From the NCBI GenBank assembly GCA_028023455.1, contig JAQFVV010012416.1, forward strand, positions 2,783,767 to 2,847,766: a stretch of 64,000 nt of DNA, in the 5' to 3' direction. Of this stretch, positions 22,706 through 33,840 are shown piece by piece. The position numbers were made by a program, and so were the translations under genes. How positions within the stretch are numbered: position 1 is the first letter of the stretch; each line of letters opens with the position of its first letter. This stretch comes from Epiperipatus broadwayi (taxonomy: Eukaryota; Onychophora; Udeonychophora; Euonychophora; Peripatidae). The notes under the pieces are model-generated. The model was given only the letters and a program-made list of their open reading frames with translations, had not been told where the DNA came from and ran no database searches.

Positions 22706-23616
22706 GGAAATTTGAAAACAGACTTTCAAGCTTCCTTCAGTCAATTATATCATCTTCTATAACTGCTACACATGACCATGTACTGAAAAAGATAAATGTT
22801 CTCCAATATATGTATTTTGTACTGAACCAGTACTCATCAGTTGGTCTGGATTATTATCTTCCACATATATTCTGTGCTTGGTTTATATTAAGATATAAAA
22901 TCTTTAAACTTTAATGGACATGCTTTAGTCCTCTCCTCTTTCCAATTCTTCAGCCATCGACATTATTGAAAATCTGATGATGGAATGATCAAAGCCCTTA
23001 TTGATGCCAATATTATTGTTATATCCAAATCAACCTTAAGTCATTTGGACATCTCATATGTAGGATTTTAATATGTCCATTTAAATACATAGGATGGGCA
23101 GAATTCAGGCAGAATCTGTAATATTTGAATATAAGTATAGCTTATATACTTAAGCTAGATGTAATTCAGCCTGACTTCTGCCTATCGCTCTTCTGTGTGG
23201 TCCTATATATGAGGAATCAGAGTGACTTAAGATCAATATGAGTATGGGAATAATATTGCCATTAGCAAAGGTTTTGAACATTCCATCATCAGATTTTCAA
23301 TGATATAGATTGTTGAACAATTGGAGAGTAGAGAAGGTTGAAGCCTGTCCATTAAAGTTTGAATATTTGCTATCTTAATATAAACCAAGGACTGATTACA
23401 TATGTGTGTGGGAGATAATGATCTGGATTAAAGGATAAGCATTAGTTTAGCATGAAATACATATATTGGAAATCATTTATCTTTTTCACATGTATGTGGT
23501 CATGGGCATCAGTTATATAAGATGAAGCTGAAGACTGCTGGGATCATGAAAGTCTGTATTCAAGCTTCATATAATTATATCTAGCTTAATTATATGCACT
23601 ATAATTGTACTCAAAT
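22706..23616. mobile_element. family D foldback element, 911 bp, with target-site duplication
   Basis: AATCATAATTTATA at 22692-22705 and AATCATAATTTGTA at 23617-23630 form a 14 bp duplication with one difference. Inside, long arms of about 280 bp are inverted: GACTTTCAAGCTTC on the left pairs with GAAGCTTGAATACAGAC-type text at the right end, and TTTATATTAAGATA and CATTCCATCATCAGATTTTC recur inverted. The 240 bp middle is also partly palindromic (CTGAATTCTGCC / GGCAGAATTCAG). The left arm carries a nearly complete hammerhead on the minus strand. No protein is encoded. Confidence 0.8.
22803..22844 (-). ncRNA. hammerhead ribozyme with a G12 mutation, family D left arm
   Basis: Minus strand: helix I CCAA/UUGG (four pairs), box CUGAUGA, helix II GUACUG/CAGUAC (six perfect pairs, loop GUU), then AAAA where GAAA is expected. 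Helix III is AUA/UAU with a CA loop, ending in UA before the helix I strand. Everything fits except the G12 to A change, which removes a catalytic base, so this copy should be inactive. Confidence 0.6.
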
Positions 23617-23630
23617 AATCATAATTTGTA

Positions 23631-25420
23631 AATGTAAGTGTAATTAATAAGATGAGTTCTTTTTTATTTAATATGAAATCATTTTGTGACAGAGCTTAAT
23701 AATTTGCTTTTTCAATAGCTACTCTTCCTCTTTCCTTCTTAAGGTTGAACTAATAATTATAAATCAATGTCCAAAAATTTTAGTCATCATGAAAATGCAT
23801 GAATAGTCCTAGAATCAATAACTTATAATTATGCATGCCATATATAGAATTAAGTCAAGATATTCATCAATTAACTTTTAAAAACTCGGAGGGTGAGGGT
23901 AATTTTTTAATTTGCATTTTTATCCTATAAAATTTTATAATAAACTGAAAATACTAATAATATTATCATATTTTCTAATTAATTTGATGCTTTGTCTATT
24001 AACTTATTATAATTCCTCATTAAACATAACTAATGAAAATAATAATAAAATTAATGGAAATGCAAAAAAATACATATGGAGAACATCATTCCATTCCATT
24101 AGTTCTATATATATGACAACTGACCAATAATCAAAGCACTAACTTGCAGTTTATCCTAAGTTCTTTAAAGCTTTCATAAAAGCTAGGATTTAATTGGCTA
24201 ATTTTAAACAATGAATACCTACCTCTATATTCCCACCATTCACTTAAAAATGTCATAGTTGGCTTTACACTAACATTTAAGATTACATTAGCATTTACAA
24301 TGACCAAATTTACATTTAATTTCTCACATTTCATTACACCCACTATAACCTTCTCTCTATTTACAAGTTACATCTCAACACCATCTCTACTCATTAGTTG
24401 TAGAAGAAAATGTTGTTGATTACTACATGCTAATAGTTTACTCATCTAAGTTGCATCTATTAGCACATCTTACAATTCACATCAATGTTCTTCCATCACA
24501 AAAAAGTGTGAACTGTGTGGTTCATGTTTATTTTTGAAGTACAACTGGTGAATAGTAAAAAAAAAAATCAAATGGTTGACACTGAGGAGGTCAAAAGATG
24601 TATAAAATTAAGAAATAACTGCTGAACTATGGTATATGGAACTTTCTAGTTCCGACTCTATCGATGAAGTAAACTGTGAAAAGTATTATACATTTGTCAA
24701 GAGAATAAAATATCTATTAAAATCTGTTATATTACTTGTATGACAGTCCACCAATATTTACAAATTGTTAGACAAACTAAAACTACATTTTTTCAATCAA
24801 TTCAACAATTTTTCGTAATAAAATGCTTTTAATACAAAATATGTCTTAGAAGTATATTTTCAACTGTTAAAAGTGTTAAAAGATCATTTTTATTTTATAG
24901 TTCTTTCGTTCCCACAGTTTCAGAGACGAGATAAAATTTAGCGACGTATAAAATGGTTTAATTAAACAGTCGCAGCTTTAAAACCACTAAACATCACATG
25001 ATCACCATTTATAAACGGTCACACAATTCCGTCGCATTATATATATATAGGGCAATGAACGTTTTTCATTTATCACTTTTTTTTTAAAAACTGAAACTAA
25101 TTTTAATTTTTATTTAATAATATAAAATGAATTACTGATCTTAGTGTAAATATTAATTTATATGCAAAAAATAATTTTAATTTATATGCAAAAATATTTA
25201 ATGAAAAGATAAAATATTAAAATTTTTTGGCTATAAAATATAATACATTTTAAATCCGTAGTTTCAAATAAATGTTAAAATAAAATCTTTCATGGGGGGG
25301 AGTGTAAATACATTGTTTGGGTTATCCGCGAATGTGAACTAAATAATGTATTCATTTTTATGCCTCCTGAACATTGTAAAATATAAATTTTAAATGTACT
25401 TAAAATGAACGGGTAAATAA
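23631..25420. other. unassigned AT-rich sequence with a family A leader fragment
   Basis: At 24981-25012 the text AACCACTAAACATCACATGA followed by TCACCATTTAT is the leader that precedes family A foldbacks, here without a palindrome after it. The frames at 23912-24130 and 24131-24343 have no recognisable domain. Confidence 0.4.
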
Positions 25421-25428
25421 GGTAGACA

Positions 25429-25527
25429 AGCGTTGGTGGTGAGGGGTTAGCACAGCTGCCTTACAAGCAGTTGTCCCGGGGTTCGCTTCACGGCTGACGC
25501 TTTGACACATAAAAATAAAAAATAAGG
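25429..25527 (+). repeat. tRNA-derived SINE, copy 1
   Basis: An A-box-like block (GGTGGTGAGGGGTTAGCAC) and a B-box-like block (GGGGTTCGCTTCA) have tRNA-like spacing. A-rich sequence and CTTTGACACATAAAAATAAA follow. A second copy at 30142-30232 has the same order with GGTGGTCGAGTGG, which resembles a tRNA-Ser type head. No acceptor stem closes, so this is a SINE and not a tRNA gene. Confidence 0.65.
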
Positions 25528-25634
25528 TATTCAAAACTTGTTTTTAAAAGTGACATCGCATTCTGGGCAAGTGACTTATAAATAAATATATATTTATATT
25601 TGCTACATCAGATCAATTCACGTTTAGGTGATTA

Positions 25635-25865
25635 ATGGTTAAGGTTTTTCATTAAAAGAAGATGCCTCAATAATCCCCAAATATTCTAATCTTCGAATGT
25701 CTGGAACTGATGAGTCCTGGTTTAGCACGAAATACGGATATTGGTGATTATTTATCTTTTCTACATGTGTGAGACCATGTGTATCAGTTGTATGAGATAA
25801 TGTGGGTGGTTGAAGAGTGCTTGAAAGTCTGAGTTCAAATCCCCTGTATTTAATCAGATATTTTG
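25635..25865 (+). mobile_element. family D element, single arm, plus orientation
   Basis: The order matches the right arm of 22706-23616: the ribozyme region, ATTATTTATCTTTTC, ACATGTGTGAGACC, and a tail CTTGAAAGTCTGAGTTCAAATC with a B-box-like end. Only one arm is left. The 78-residue minus-strand frame across it is not a gene. Confidence 0.65.
25707..25744 (+). ncRNA. hammerhead-like core, family D (weak helices)
   Basis: The box CUGAUGA and GAAA are intact. Helix II GUCC/GCAC has one mismatch, and helix III has two A-U pairs. Helix I keeps only two pairs (GAA against UUGG), where the family form is CCAA/UUGG. The core is intact, but activity is doubtful. Confidence 0.45.
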
Positions 25866-25869
25866 CTTC

Positions 25870-27780
25870 TATCATAATGAACTAAAGAAAGACTTTCACA
25901 TGGCAGAAACAATTATATCAAATCTTTCAAAAATTTGGTAAATGTTCTTGGTTCTTAAATATTTTCAGATTACCAATTTTTCTGATTTAAAAATGATTTT
26001 TAAACATTTTTTACCTTCTTTACTCTTCTGCATTATAAATCTTCCATTTTTTTTTTTTATTATCTATACATTCCAAACAAGATTAAGATTTTTCTTTACT
26101 CATTATAAAATATGATTTTTTTCTACAGTACATGTTTTTTCATACCTGCACTTTTATATGTAATATATAGTGGGTATAAAGTCAGATTTTCACACAACCC
26201 TTAACCAAACTTATTCAATAAATGATATTAAATAATTTCAACTAGAAAATTAAAAAATGGGAAATCACTATAGTCATTATTGTCATCATCTAATAAACAA
26301 ATTCTATGAATAATGCCTTCTCTTTCATTATTATTTTTTGTTATTGAAAGACCATTGTCCCTGTAATAGAATATGCATATCTCTTGACCTGCACAAATAT
26401 ACAATAATACTTCACTTATAAATTGTTATACTTTAAAAAATATCATGGCAACAAACACACAGCAAAATCCAGTGGATAAAAGTGCAACTCATAATTTTTG
26501 CTTTTAATCACACAAACTGGAAATGACATAAAAGACAAAAAAGGATTGAAGAAGATATCTAGCAGATCATGGTCTATGTTAATGCATAAAATACATTGGA
26601 GATTTATAGACTATGAAAACATAATCAAAAAATTATTAGAAAACATCTTCATCAATTTATTAACATGGATAATATTGGGACTTGCGAACATGAGAATAAT
26701 TGTGATTTAAACAACAAGTACATAATATTTCCAGAAGACATTATAAAACTAGTATAAGTTAAAGGATCATAAGTTCAGATAAATTGATGTACCTATTTCA
26801 AAAATATAAAAACCACTGTGAAGATTATTTGACAGATGTTAGGAAGGTCATTGGACATCTCCATTGATGTTAAGTGGATAAGCGTTAGATATCATGGGGC
26901 ATTCTAAGATCCCAATATATCTTATAATGACTATGAATGCAAGGCAAATAATATGATGTAATAGTAGAGCTATGGAGTACAGGATAGAAATGTATATTGT
27001 TTATTATTGTGACATTTGTTTAAACGCTAATAATTAAAATCTCTTCAGATGGTGTATAGCTACAAATCTGATTCAGTAATTACCTGCATGTGATTAATCA
27101 CTACCAATTAATTATGCATTTCCATTATTTATTAACTAAGTAACATTATTGAATTGTTAACATTATTATGATATAAAATACAATTTTATAACTTTTTCTG
27201 GGAAATATGAGATAATGCACTCTTAATGTATTTCAACAGTGTTTGTATAATATTTATATGCATTATGCCATCACAGTTAATAATACTCTTACTAGCAAAG
27301 TTATTAATGGATGACACAAACATCTTTTTCAATATCTGCTAGTGCTACTAAATTGTAAAACCCCATATGAACACAGAGTGATCTTATAAATACCACATGA
27401 TACCATAAATAATTTTCACAACTGCAAATCATGTCATATTAAACATGATTCTAAATGTGATTGAACTAATTAATGTTTCACTTTGAGAATTTATTAAGTT
27501 GTTCATAAGTTTGGAATTTAACGTATCATTCTTTCTGAATGACATTATTCGAATCATTCAGTTAGTACAGTATTAAGTTATAGTATTATGAATCTTTCCT
27601 TTTAAATGCCCCCTATTAACTCACTGTGAAAATAATATCTATTTTGATTCTAAACATTCAAGTACCAGCTTATTTTGAAAACTGGATGACATTAGTTTTT
27701 ATAACAAATAATGAGGTTGATATTTAACCACTGAAACATCACTTGACCTTCATTATTTATGCATACACAAATTACTAAAA
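25870..27780. other. unassigned AT-rich sequence
   Basis: A second copy of the family D flank (CTACAGTACATGTTTTTTCA) lies near 26123, matching the flank at 11281. Otherwise nothing is recognised. The 70-residue frame at 26498-26710 is unassigned. Confidence 0.35.
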
Positions 27781-27782
27781 CA

Positions 27783-28537
27783 GTAGAAACTGTCTGCATA
27801 CAATAGCGCCACCTATGGCAAGCTATAGTTAATCAATATATTCCAGAATATTTGTGCAATTAAATTTCTCTCTAGTGTCTGCTCATTCAATATCCTCGGA
27901 ATGATTTCTATTTTATGGCTTTCATTAATCAGAAGCCTTGGATCTGAAAGCAATGGATCTAGATCTTTGGGTCTAATCCACTTCTCCAACTGCTCCATTT
28001 TAAAGTTTTGTTTATTAACAATAAAGCAATAGACCAAAATTAAAAACATAATAATGTTTTCAATCCAAGTTAATTTTCTGTATAGTCATACAGATCTGAA
28101 CCCAGTTCAGTAGCTGTATATTTTGGTGTCTTTTTTTTTATAACCATAGTCACCAACCTCTTTTGGCTAAGATTGGTATTAAACCATTGAAACATCATGT
28201 GATCATTATTTCCCATGCTTACATAAGATATTAAACATAATAGCAACTTTCTCTATACAACACTTCCATCTAGTGCAAGTTAGTTTTTAACTCAGTACTT
28301 TATAATTAACTAAAAGGGTAAAAGGTAGCTGCTGGAGGGATGCATTTGATTCAAAGTTCTAGATGCATTGCTTTTATATCTAAAGCTTCTCACTGATGGG
28401 AGTCATAATTTAGAAACTAGTTTGGGAATATTGGATAAGTAGATACTAGATAGAGATTTAAATACACAAACCTTCTGTCATCTATTGATTACTATAACTT
28501 GCACTAGATGGCACTATTGTGTGGAAAAAGTTGCTAC
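27783..28537. mobile_element. family A foldback, copy 4 (long internal segment)
   Basis: The left arm (27783-27995) and right arm (about 28318-28537) are inverted copies. The right arm contains GGTAGCTGCTGGAGGG and ends TGGCACTATTGTGTGGA. The 320 bp middle contains the internal family A segment (ATATTTTGGTGTCTTT) and a second leader (CATCATGTGATCATTATTTC), suggesting a nested or dimeric insertion. The left-arm ribozyme is decayed. The right-arm one keeps perfect helix I pairing. No gene. Confidence 0.7.
28387..28428 (+). ncRNA. hammerhead, family A copy 4 right arm (A9 mutated)
   Basis: Helix I UUCUCA/UGGGAA pairs at all six positions with one U-G. The box reads CUGAUGG (A9 changed to G). 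GAAAC, the UA spacer and the cleavage triplet GUU are present. Helix II is poorly paired. Probably inactive, but helix I differs from the other copies and still pairs. Confidence 0.5.
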
Positions 28538-29041
28538 TATTAAAATAAGATGTGAAATGTTTTTAATATTACGAATCTGAATTTTAAAATACTCCACATC
28601 AACTCATTCTTAAATACGATATTGTATGTTCGCATAATAGCTGAATTCTAAATTACAAACTATGACTACATAAAATTCAAGAAGGCCTCATTTTTGAGCA
28701 ATTTTTTTTTCAGCTATATCAAATCCTTACAAAACATAAATGAATGTCATTTGTATTAAATAGATTTTATTTAAATGTAGTTTTTTTATATAGTCAAAAA
28801 ATATGCATACAATTATATTCTGGACTAACTCCAATTTTTTTTATAAATCTTTTTGGGAATGTATACTTTCATTTTTTACATCATGACTTTTGCACCCCAT
28901 CAAGAGATTTCATCACTGCAATTTGTTATTAATATATATATATATGACAATAGATGGCATTCTACCAAAAACACCGTCAAGCGTATGTTTTGTTTACATA
29001 AACGTCAGAGCAAGCATTCACTATCTCTAACTTTAGTTCCA

Positions 29042-29085
29042 CTTTCAGATCATGATTTCAAGATATTTGCTATCATCAGTGAAAG
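29042..29085 (-). ncRNA. hammerhead ribozyme, left arm of twin palindrome
   Basis: Minus strand: helix I CUUUCA/UGAAAG, six Watson-Crick pairs. Box CUGAUGA, GAAA, and helix III AUC/GAU with loop AU followed by C17. Helix II is weaker than in the right arm, because one change leaves AG/CU pairs with a C-U mismatch inside. The core is intact, so it may still be active at a reduced level. Confidence 0.7.
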
Positions 29086-29478
29086 ACAGGAATAAGAAAC
29101 TAGATCTAAACACAAACTCTGAGCATTTATGAAACAGTTTCTATTCAGCTTGCAAGCGTGAATCTTTTAGACACATAATGTCTTCAAACTCAGCATAGCA
29201 AGCCAGATATTGTCATAAATACAAGCGTTAGCAAGTTTTAACTTGTGTTTTTTTGTTTTTCATAAATGTACCTTTGAGGTCTTTCTTGCAATGATATATA
29301 TTGCAGAGGCTTCTACTATGTGGTGATGCTGAACTTATATCAGACCCATGTAGCTATCTGGCTTGCTATGCTGAGTTTGAAGACATTACGTGTCTAAAAG
29401 ATTCATGCTTGCAAGCTGAATAGAAACTGTTTCATAAATGCTCAGAGTTTGTGTTTAGATCTAATTTCTTATTCCTGT

Positions 29479-29522
29479 CTTTCACTGACGATAGCAAATA
29501 GCTTGAAATCATGATCTGAAAG
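29479..29522 (+). ncRNA. hammerhead ribozyme, right arm of twin palindrome (best copy)
   Basis: Helix I CUUUCA/UGAAAG gives six Watson-Crick pairs. Box CUGACGA at 29485-29491. Helix II AGC/GCU with loop AAAUA, flanked by a U-U pair position. GAAA at 29505-29508. Helix III AUC/GAU with loop AU, cleavage after C at 29516. All invariant residues of the type I hammerhead are present. The 44 nt size agrees with minimal hammerheads in PLEs and retrozymes. Sense transcripts would be cut just inside the right arm. Confidence 0.85.
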
Positions 29523-29884
29523 TGGAACTAAAGTTAGAGATAGTGAATGCTTGCTCTGACATTTATGTAAACAAAACATACGCTTGACAGTGTTTTTGGT
29601 AGAACACCATCTATTGTCATAAATACAAGCGTTAGCATGTTTAACTTGTGTTTTTTTGTTTCTCATATATATATAACTGAAAAGGAAGTAACTAAAACTT
29701 CCAATGAGTTATATAACATTAATAAACACTTCAAACAAAATAGGTGATACCACCTATCTCTTAGCATTTTCTAGTATATATGCTTACCTTATTTGCATAA
29801 TTTTAAATAAGGAGTGAATTTGATCTATTGAATATATATATATATTATAACTTTATTTTTCTTATTGCATTGCGAAATTCATAT

Positions 29885-30110
29885 AATATTAATATCACAT
29901 GATCACCATTTCTTGTGCTTGCTCAAATATTAATATAATCTATGTTCATTATTACTTCTTACAATGCATTTTTACAACCCACTATTGACAGTTTTGATTG
30001 CCTCAGCAATTTTCTTCAGAACATCTACTTACATTTTCATTGCAAAAAGTAATAAAGAACATAGATGATATTGAGATTATATATATATATGTTTAAAAAA
30101 TAAACAATAA
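29885..30110 (-). mobile_element. family E element fragment with family A-like leader
   Basis: AATATCACATGATCACCATT at 29890 is the shared leader. It is followed by a body with a hammerhead-like motif on the minus strand, and a short inverted pair (CTATGTTCATTATTACTT / AGTAATAAAGAACATAG) brackets 29940-30065. The copies at 58848-59017 and 61806-61972 have the same body. Confidence 0.55.
29983..30023 (-). ncRNA. hammerhead-like motif, family E (G12 mutated)
   Basis: Minus strand: box CUGAAGA, an extra A, helix II AUUGC/GCAAU, then AAAAC where GAAAC is expected, and UGUC as the cleavage region. Helix I UGUU/AAUA gives four pairs. The G12 to A change would abolish activity. Confidence 0.4.
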
Positions 30111-30141
30111 GATTCACTATTTAAATATTTAGAGGATCAGT

Positions 30142-30232
30142 CAGCATTGGTGGTCGAGTGGTCAGCATAGCTGCCTTGCAGTTGTCCTGGGTTCGCGGGT
30201 TCATTTCCCCTCAGATGCTATGACATAAAAAA
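30142..30232 (+). repeat. tRNA-derived SINE, copy 2
   Basis: The block GGTGGTCGAGTGGTCAGC matches an A box and GGGTTCGCGGGTTCATTTCC a B box. The ending GATGCTATGACATAAAAAAA parallels the 3' end of copy 1 at 25490-25520. Confidence 0.65.
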
Positions 30233-30239
30233 AAATATT

Positions 30240-31380
30240 TAGAGGATATTTAAACTAAAGATCGACTTTGATCCTCTAAATATTTAATGATGTTTCTTAT
30301 CATTTATTTTATAAATATACATGATCAATGAATTTAATTCACTCCGCCATTTAAAATTACATAAATAGACTAAGCATATACAAGAACAAATGTTTGGAGA
30401 CATGTGGCAACATCTGTCTTTTGAAGAGATTATTTACGTTATATTACTTATTGGAAACGTCAGTTACTTTCTGTTCAGTTACATATAGTGAGTTTATTTA
30501 TTATTTACTAATATATATATATATATTATAATAAAGGGTATTATTTATTTTATTTGAAAACAACAGATGAAATTTATAGTTGTAAACATGTTCTTTTTTA
30601 TATTGTGTAAATATATAGTCTGGAATGAAGATTAAATGAACTGAATTAACAATAGGGAAATCTCAATGCTTATTGCCAGTGCTGTTCCGTTTCTTTCTAT
30701 TTTTACAAATAGATATTTAATACAATAAAAATACAACACTTTAGAAATATATTCAGATTTAGTCTATCTTATAACATACAAACATTTTATATATCCAACT
30801 GACTTCTTTGTTTGTTTCATTTTGACTACTATTGATTTTTGCAGCTAATAAGATCAATTTCCCTATTTAAGTCTATAATTCTCTTATAACTTTGCAATGT
30901 AATACAAAAAAGAATATTGATTCATATCTGGCTAATTATTTTTAACATTATCTCAATTACGAAAATAAAAATACTTTCATCAACTGTCACCAGGGAATGT
31001 TCTTATTCCAACTATAACAGAATTGTATTATCAAACAAATATCCATTAGTTTGAAAAAACTATTTTGATATATAAAAAAAAGGTTTGATCAATAATTTAA
31101 ACTTAAAAATTTATGCAAAAATAAATCAAATAGAATGATGAGCTATGGCTAATCTATCTTTACACATCTAAAAGTATGTATAAACATATATATATATCAT
31201 TATAATCCCCAAGGAATGCATGGGTATATAAGATTAATTTCATATAGACAGGGATCAAAAGGCCAACATTAAAAAATATATAAATAACTTATGTCATGTG
31301 AGGTTCAAATTCATTATACTGGCTAACATCACCAACAAAGACTATAATAAAATCAGAGAAAATCCTCCAATTGTTGACAA
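30240..31380. other. unassigned AT-rich sequence
   Basis: No gene or named element is visible. (TA)n tracts occur near 30510 and 31184. Confidence 0.35.
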
Positions 31381-31383
31381 GGC

Positions 31384-31700
31384 ATGAATACTGCTCCCAG
31401 ATATTTCCCAAATAGCCAGAAATATCACCAAATTTTTTCTAAATCATATGGAGTAAGGTTCTGCACCCTTCCCTCAATAAATAAACTAATAAACAACTTC
31501 AAAGGCAAACTTCCCACAGAACAAATATCCTACACAGGCTACAGGATCACATGTATGCAAACTGGATAAAAAGCTGTTTACTATGGAGAAATTGAGAATC
31601 ATATGCTAGCTTCATCACACTGCTATCACAAAACCAATACCTATAAAAAAGGACCAAAAGCAAACCAGAATATTGATCCATATGTCTTGAATATCAAAAT
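31384..31700 (+). pseudogene. Penelope-like element fragment, RT-endonuclease junction
   Basis: The 61-residue frame ends LPSINKLINNFKGKLPTEQ followed by ISYTGYRITCMQTG. In the following shifted stretch one reads AVYYGEIENHMLA and YHKTNTYKKGPKA. In PLEs the linker after the reverse transcriptase ends near Y-I-C---C, and the GIY-YIG core follows as YIGET..H...R...H. The fragment at 34190-34531 on the other strand has the same layout, which supports the call. Frameshifts and stops make it a pseudogene. Confidence 0.5.
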
Positions 31701-33045
31701 ACACTTGGTTATGAATTCAAACCCATAGCAGCCAGCATCACATGTATTTGAAAGAAACAATGACATGTGCAAGATTAAAGGGTCATGGCACATTGCCAAT
31801 GACTCTAACTCCATTAACAAAAAGAAATTCTATTTCCCCTTTCAAAAAAGTAGGTTATTTATTCCACTGAACTCATTTGAATAAATTTAAATAAACTTAC
31901 GGTACATTTACATATATCACCCTCTTTCCTATCATTCAGTACTATGAATATGATACTAAGAGGGTATTGAAAGCTGTTTTTTTATCATAGCATCCCAGCA
32001 CTAAAAAGACAATAAATCTGATATGTAAAGATTAATTTTATATAAATCAATATGTATATATAATTATAAGAGCAGATAAAAATCTCTTATCATCATCTTT
32101 GTCTCACATTATGTTATCATTGAAACCCTTAGCAAATAAAAATTGTAATATTTCTGATTGCTTATGATTAAGATGTCAACTAGGAGCAATGATATTTGCG
32201 AGTTCCAATATCAAACTTTTACGATGTTTTTACTTTCTGATTTTATTACACCTTAAGTAATCTTCATAAGGTAAAAATTGTTTGAGGTAAAAACTGTTCA
32301 ATATCCTTGTGAATTTTCAAATCATCATAAACTATATATAATTAAAAAAGTTAATTAAATTTAATGAAAAAAACATTAGAGATTTTCATTTATTCTTAAA
32401 ATTATTACATCATAATTTACCACCATTTAATTATTCTAATATAGATATATATTCGATTTGGTACAAAGATAACCTTATTCAACTGTTTTTATCATTCATT
32501 TTATCTAATAATTTTTCTTTTCTATTTTAAGTACCTATATACAAAATAATATATATATTTTCAACATTTATAAAAGAATTCCGTAAATAAAATAATCAAA
32601 TAATTTATTTTTGGGAGTTCACAAAAAGTTTGAACATAGAAAATGGTAGAGCTGTGATCAATGGATTTTTGAGGTCCGGAATCCATCATTCCACTAACTC
32701 ACGCAGAACAGAAAGAAAGATCTTTTATCTCTGGAAATGCAATATTAAAATAATAATGTAAAGAAAAAAATATGAACATTACAACAACATCATCAAGAGA
32801 AGTACTTCAATATAAAATATTTTCACTCCATGTTAAAATTTAGTCTTATTTCATTTTTTTTATATAATTTAATTATACTTCTGTGATTTATCCTTCCTTC
32901 CTTGTAATATATTTTGATATATGGTCATCATTTTAGCAGCATAGTTTTCCACCTTCTTTTAGCTACTTGCTGTAAACTGTAGATTTCCAAATGACAATGC
33001 TTAATATCTTATGCTTTACAGTTTGATCTGATAGGTTGATAGTAT
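31701..33045. other. unassigned AT-rich sequence
   Basis: Nothing with domain resemblance. Up to about 31870 it may be the rest of the PLE copy. Confidence 0.35.
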
Positions 33046-33049
33046 AACA

Positions 33050-33195
33050 GAAGTAAATGATAGATACTGGAAGGAAAGTGCATTAGATCCTAAGGTCCAG
33101 TTGAACTGTTCCAAGATCTATACTTCCTCATTGATGAGAGACATAAACTTGAACCTAATCTGAGGATTTTGGATAGGAACACACAGAATAGGAAT
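33050..33195 (+). mobile_element. family A half element (right arm only)
   Basis: Sequence from TGCATTAGATCCTAAGGTCC through the ribozyme region to AATAGGAATTTATTA is the right arm of a family A foldback. No left arm lies nearby. The hammerhead region 33125-33166 keeps a fully paired helix I. Confidence 0.6.
33125..33166 (+). ncRNA. decayed hammerhead with fully Watson-Crick helix I, family A
   Basis: Helix I UCCUCA/UGAGGA forms six Watson-Crick pairs. The box reads UUGAUGA (C3 to U) and GAAA has become GAAC, so it is inactive. It is useful because the third pair is U-A here, where several copies have U-G. Confidence 0.4.
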
Positions 33196-33419
33196 TTATT
33201 AAGCTGTTATCTGGAAATTGGTTTTTTAAATACTTACTGGAAGTGGTTTAAAGAAGGTGGGAAAATGTGTTACTACAACAGTAATATGGAACCTGATATC
33301 ATGTGATCGATGTTGTGATATTTTATTGGTTATAATTATCATTTGCTGTTTACAATCACAATAATTACTTTACTCATTCAATTGGATACTAGCTTACATT
33401 TTAATCTTATAGATAGAAT

Positions 33420-33840
33420 TCTAGATCAACCTAGTTTAAGATGTATTTAAGGCAGATTAAATTTGGCAGAGCAACAATAAAGAATCTGGAAAAGACTTTT
33501 TGAGTTGTAAGACATATATCTAAAAATGAAGATCCAAAAGATTCAAGCTATGAGATTTCTTATTTATTGTGAAAGTTGAATAATGAAAAAAAAACCATTG
33601 GAGATTTTTGAGAATTCTATGGAAAACAAAAATATTCATACTATAAGATTTCTCTATGAATGTGAAAGTTCGACAATAAAAAAGAAGACCACTACAGATT
33701 TATAAGAATTCTATAGATAGCAAAAAAGTTCAAGCTATGAAGTTTCTTTATGGTTGTGAAAATTGAACAATGAAAAAGAAAGACCACTGGAAATTTTTGA
33801 GAATTATATGGAAAGCCAGCATAAGGAACAAAAAAGCTTA
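33420..33840 (+). repeat. tandem triplication of a LINE-like coding segment
   Basis: A unit of about 100 bp (TTCAAGCTATGA..TTTCTTTAT..TGTGAAA..TTGA..AATGAAAAAG..ACCACTGGA..TTTTTGAGAATT) occurs three times at about 33535-33630, 33635-33735 and 33736-33835, with roughly 15-20 percent differences by eye. In the last unit the frame reads MKFLYGCEN, stop, TMKKKDHW, resembling the LLYGCE.WT...K segment of LINE polyproteins. The unit was probably amplified from a LINE remnant. Confidence 0.6.

Larger units (their letters stand above)
28945..29670. mobile_element. twin-hammerhead palindromic element
   Basis: Arms 28945-29206 and 29357-29619 are inverted copies with few differences (outermost TGACAATAGATGG on the left). 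A 150 bp spacer separates them. A tail module (TTGTCATAAATACAAGCG through TTTTTTTGTTTCTCAT) follows the right arm and ends in (AT)n. The same tail occurs once more in the spacer at 29209-29270. Each arm has a hammerhead: minus strand at 29042-29085 and plus strand at 29479-29522. The matching frames at 28853-29095 (+) and 29469-29666 (-) simply reflect the palindrome, although they translate to near-identical peptides. (TA)n on both sides hides any target duplication. Confidence 0.85.

Noticed and set aside
28853-29666. Matching peptides on opposite strands (HKRQSKHSLSLTLVPLSDHDF type) as a conserved small protein
   Set aside because: The similarity is explained by the palindrome. The same bases form the hammerhead stems, and no start or splice context supports coding.
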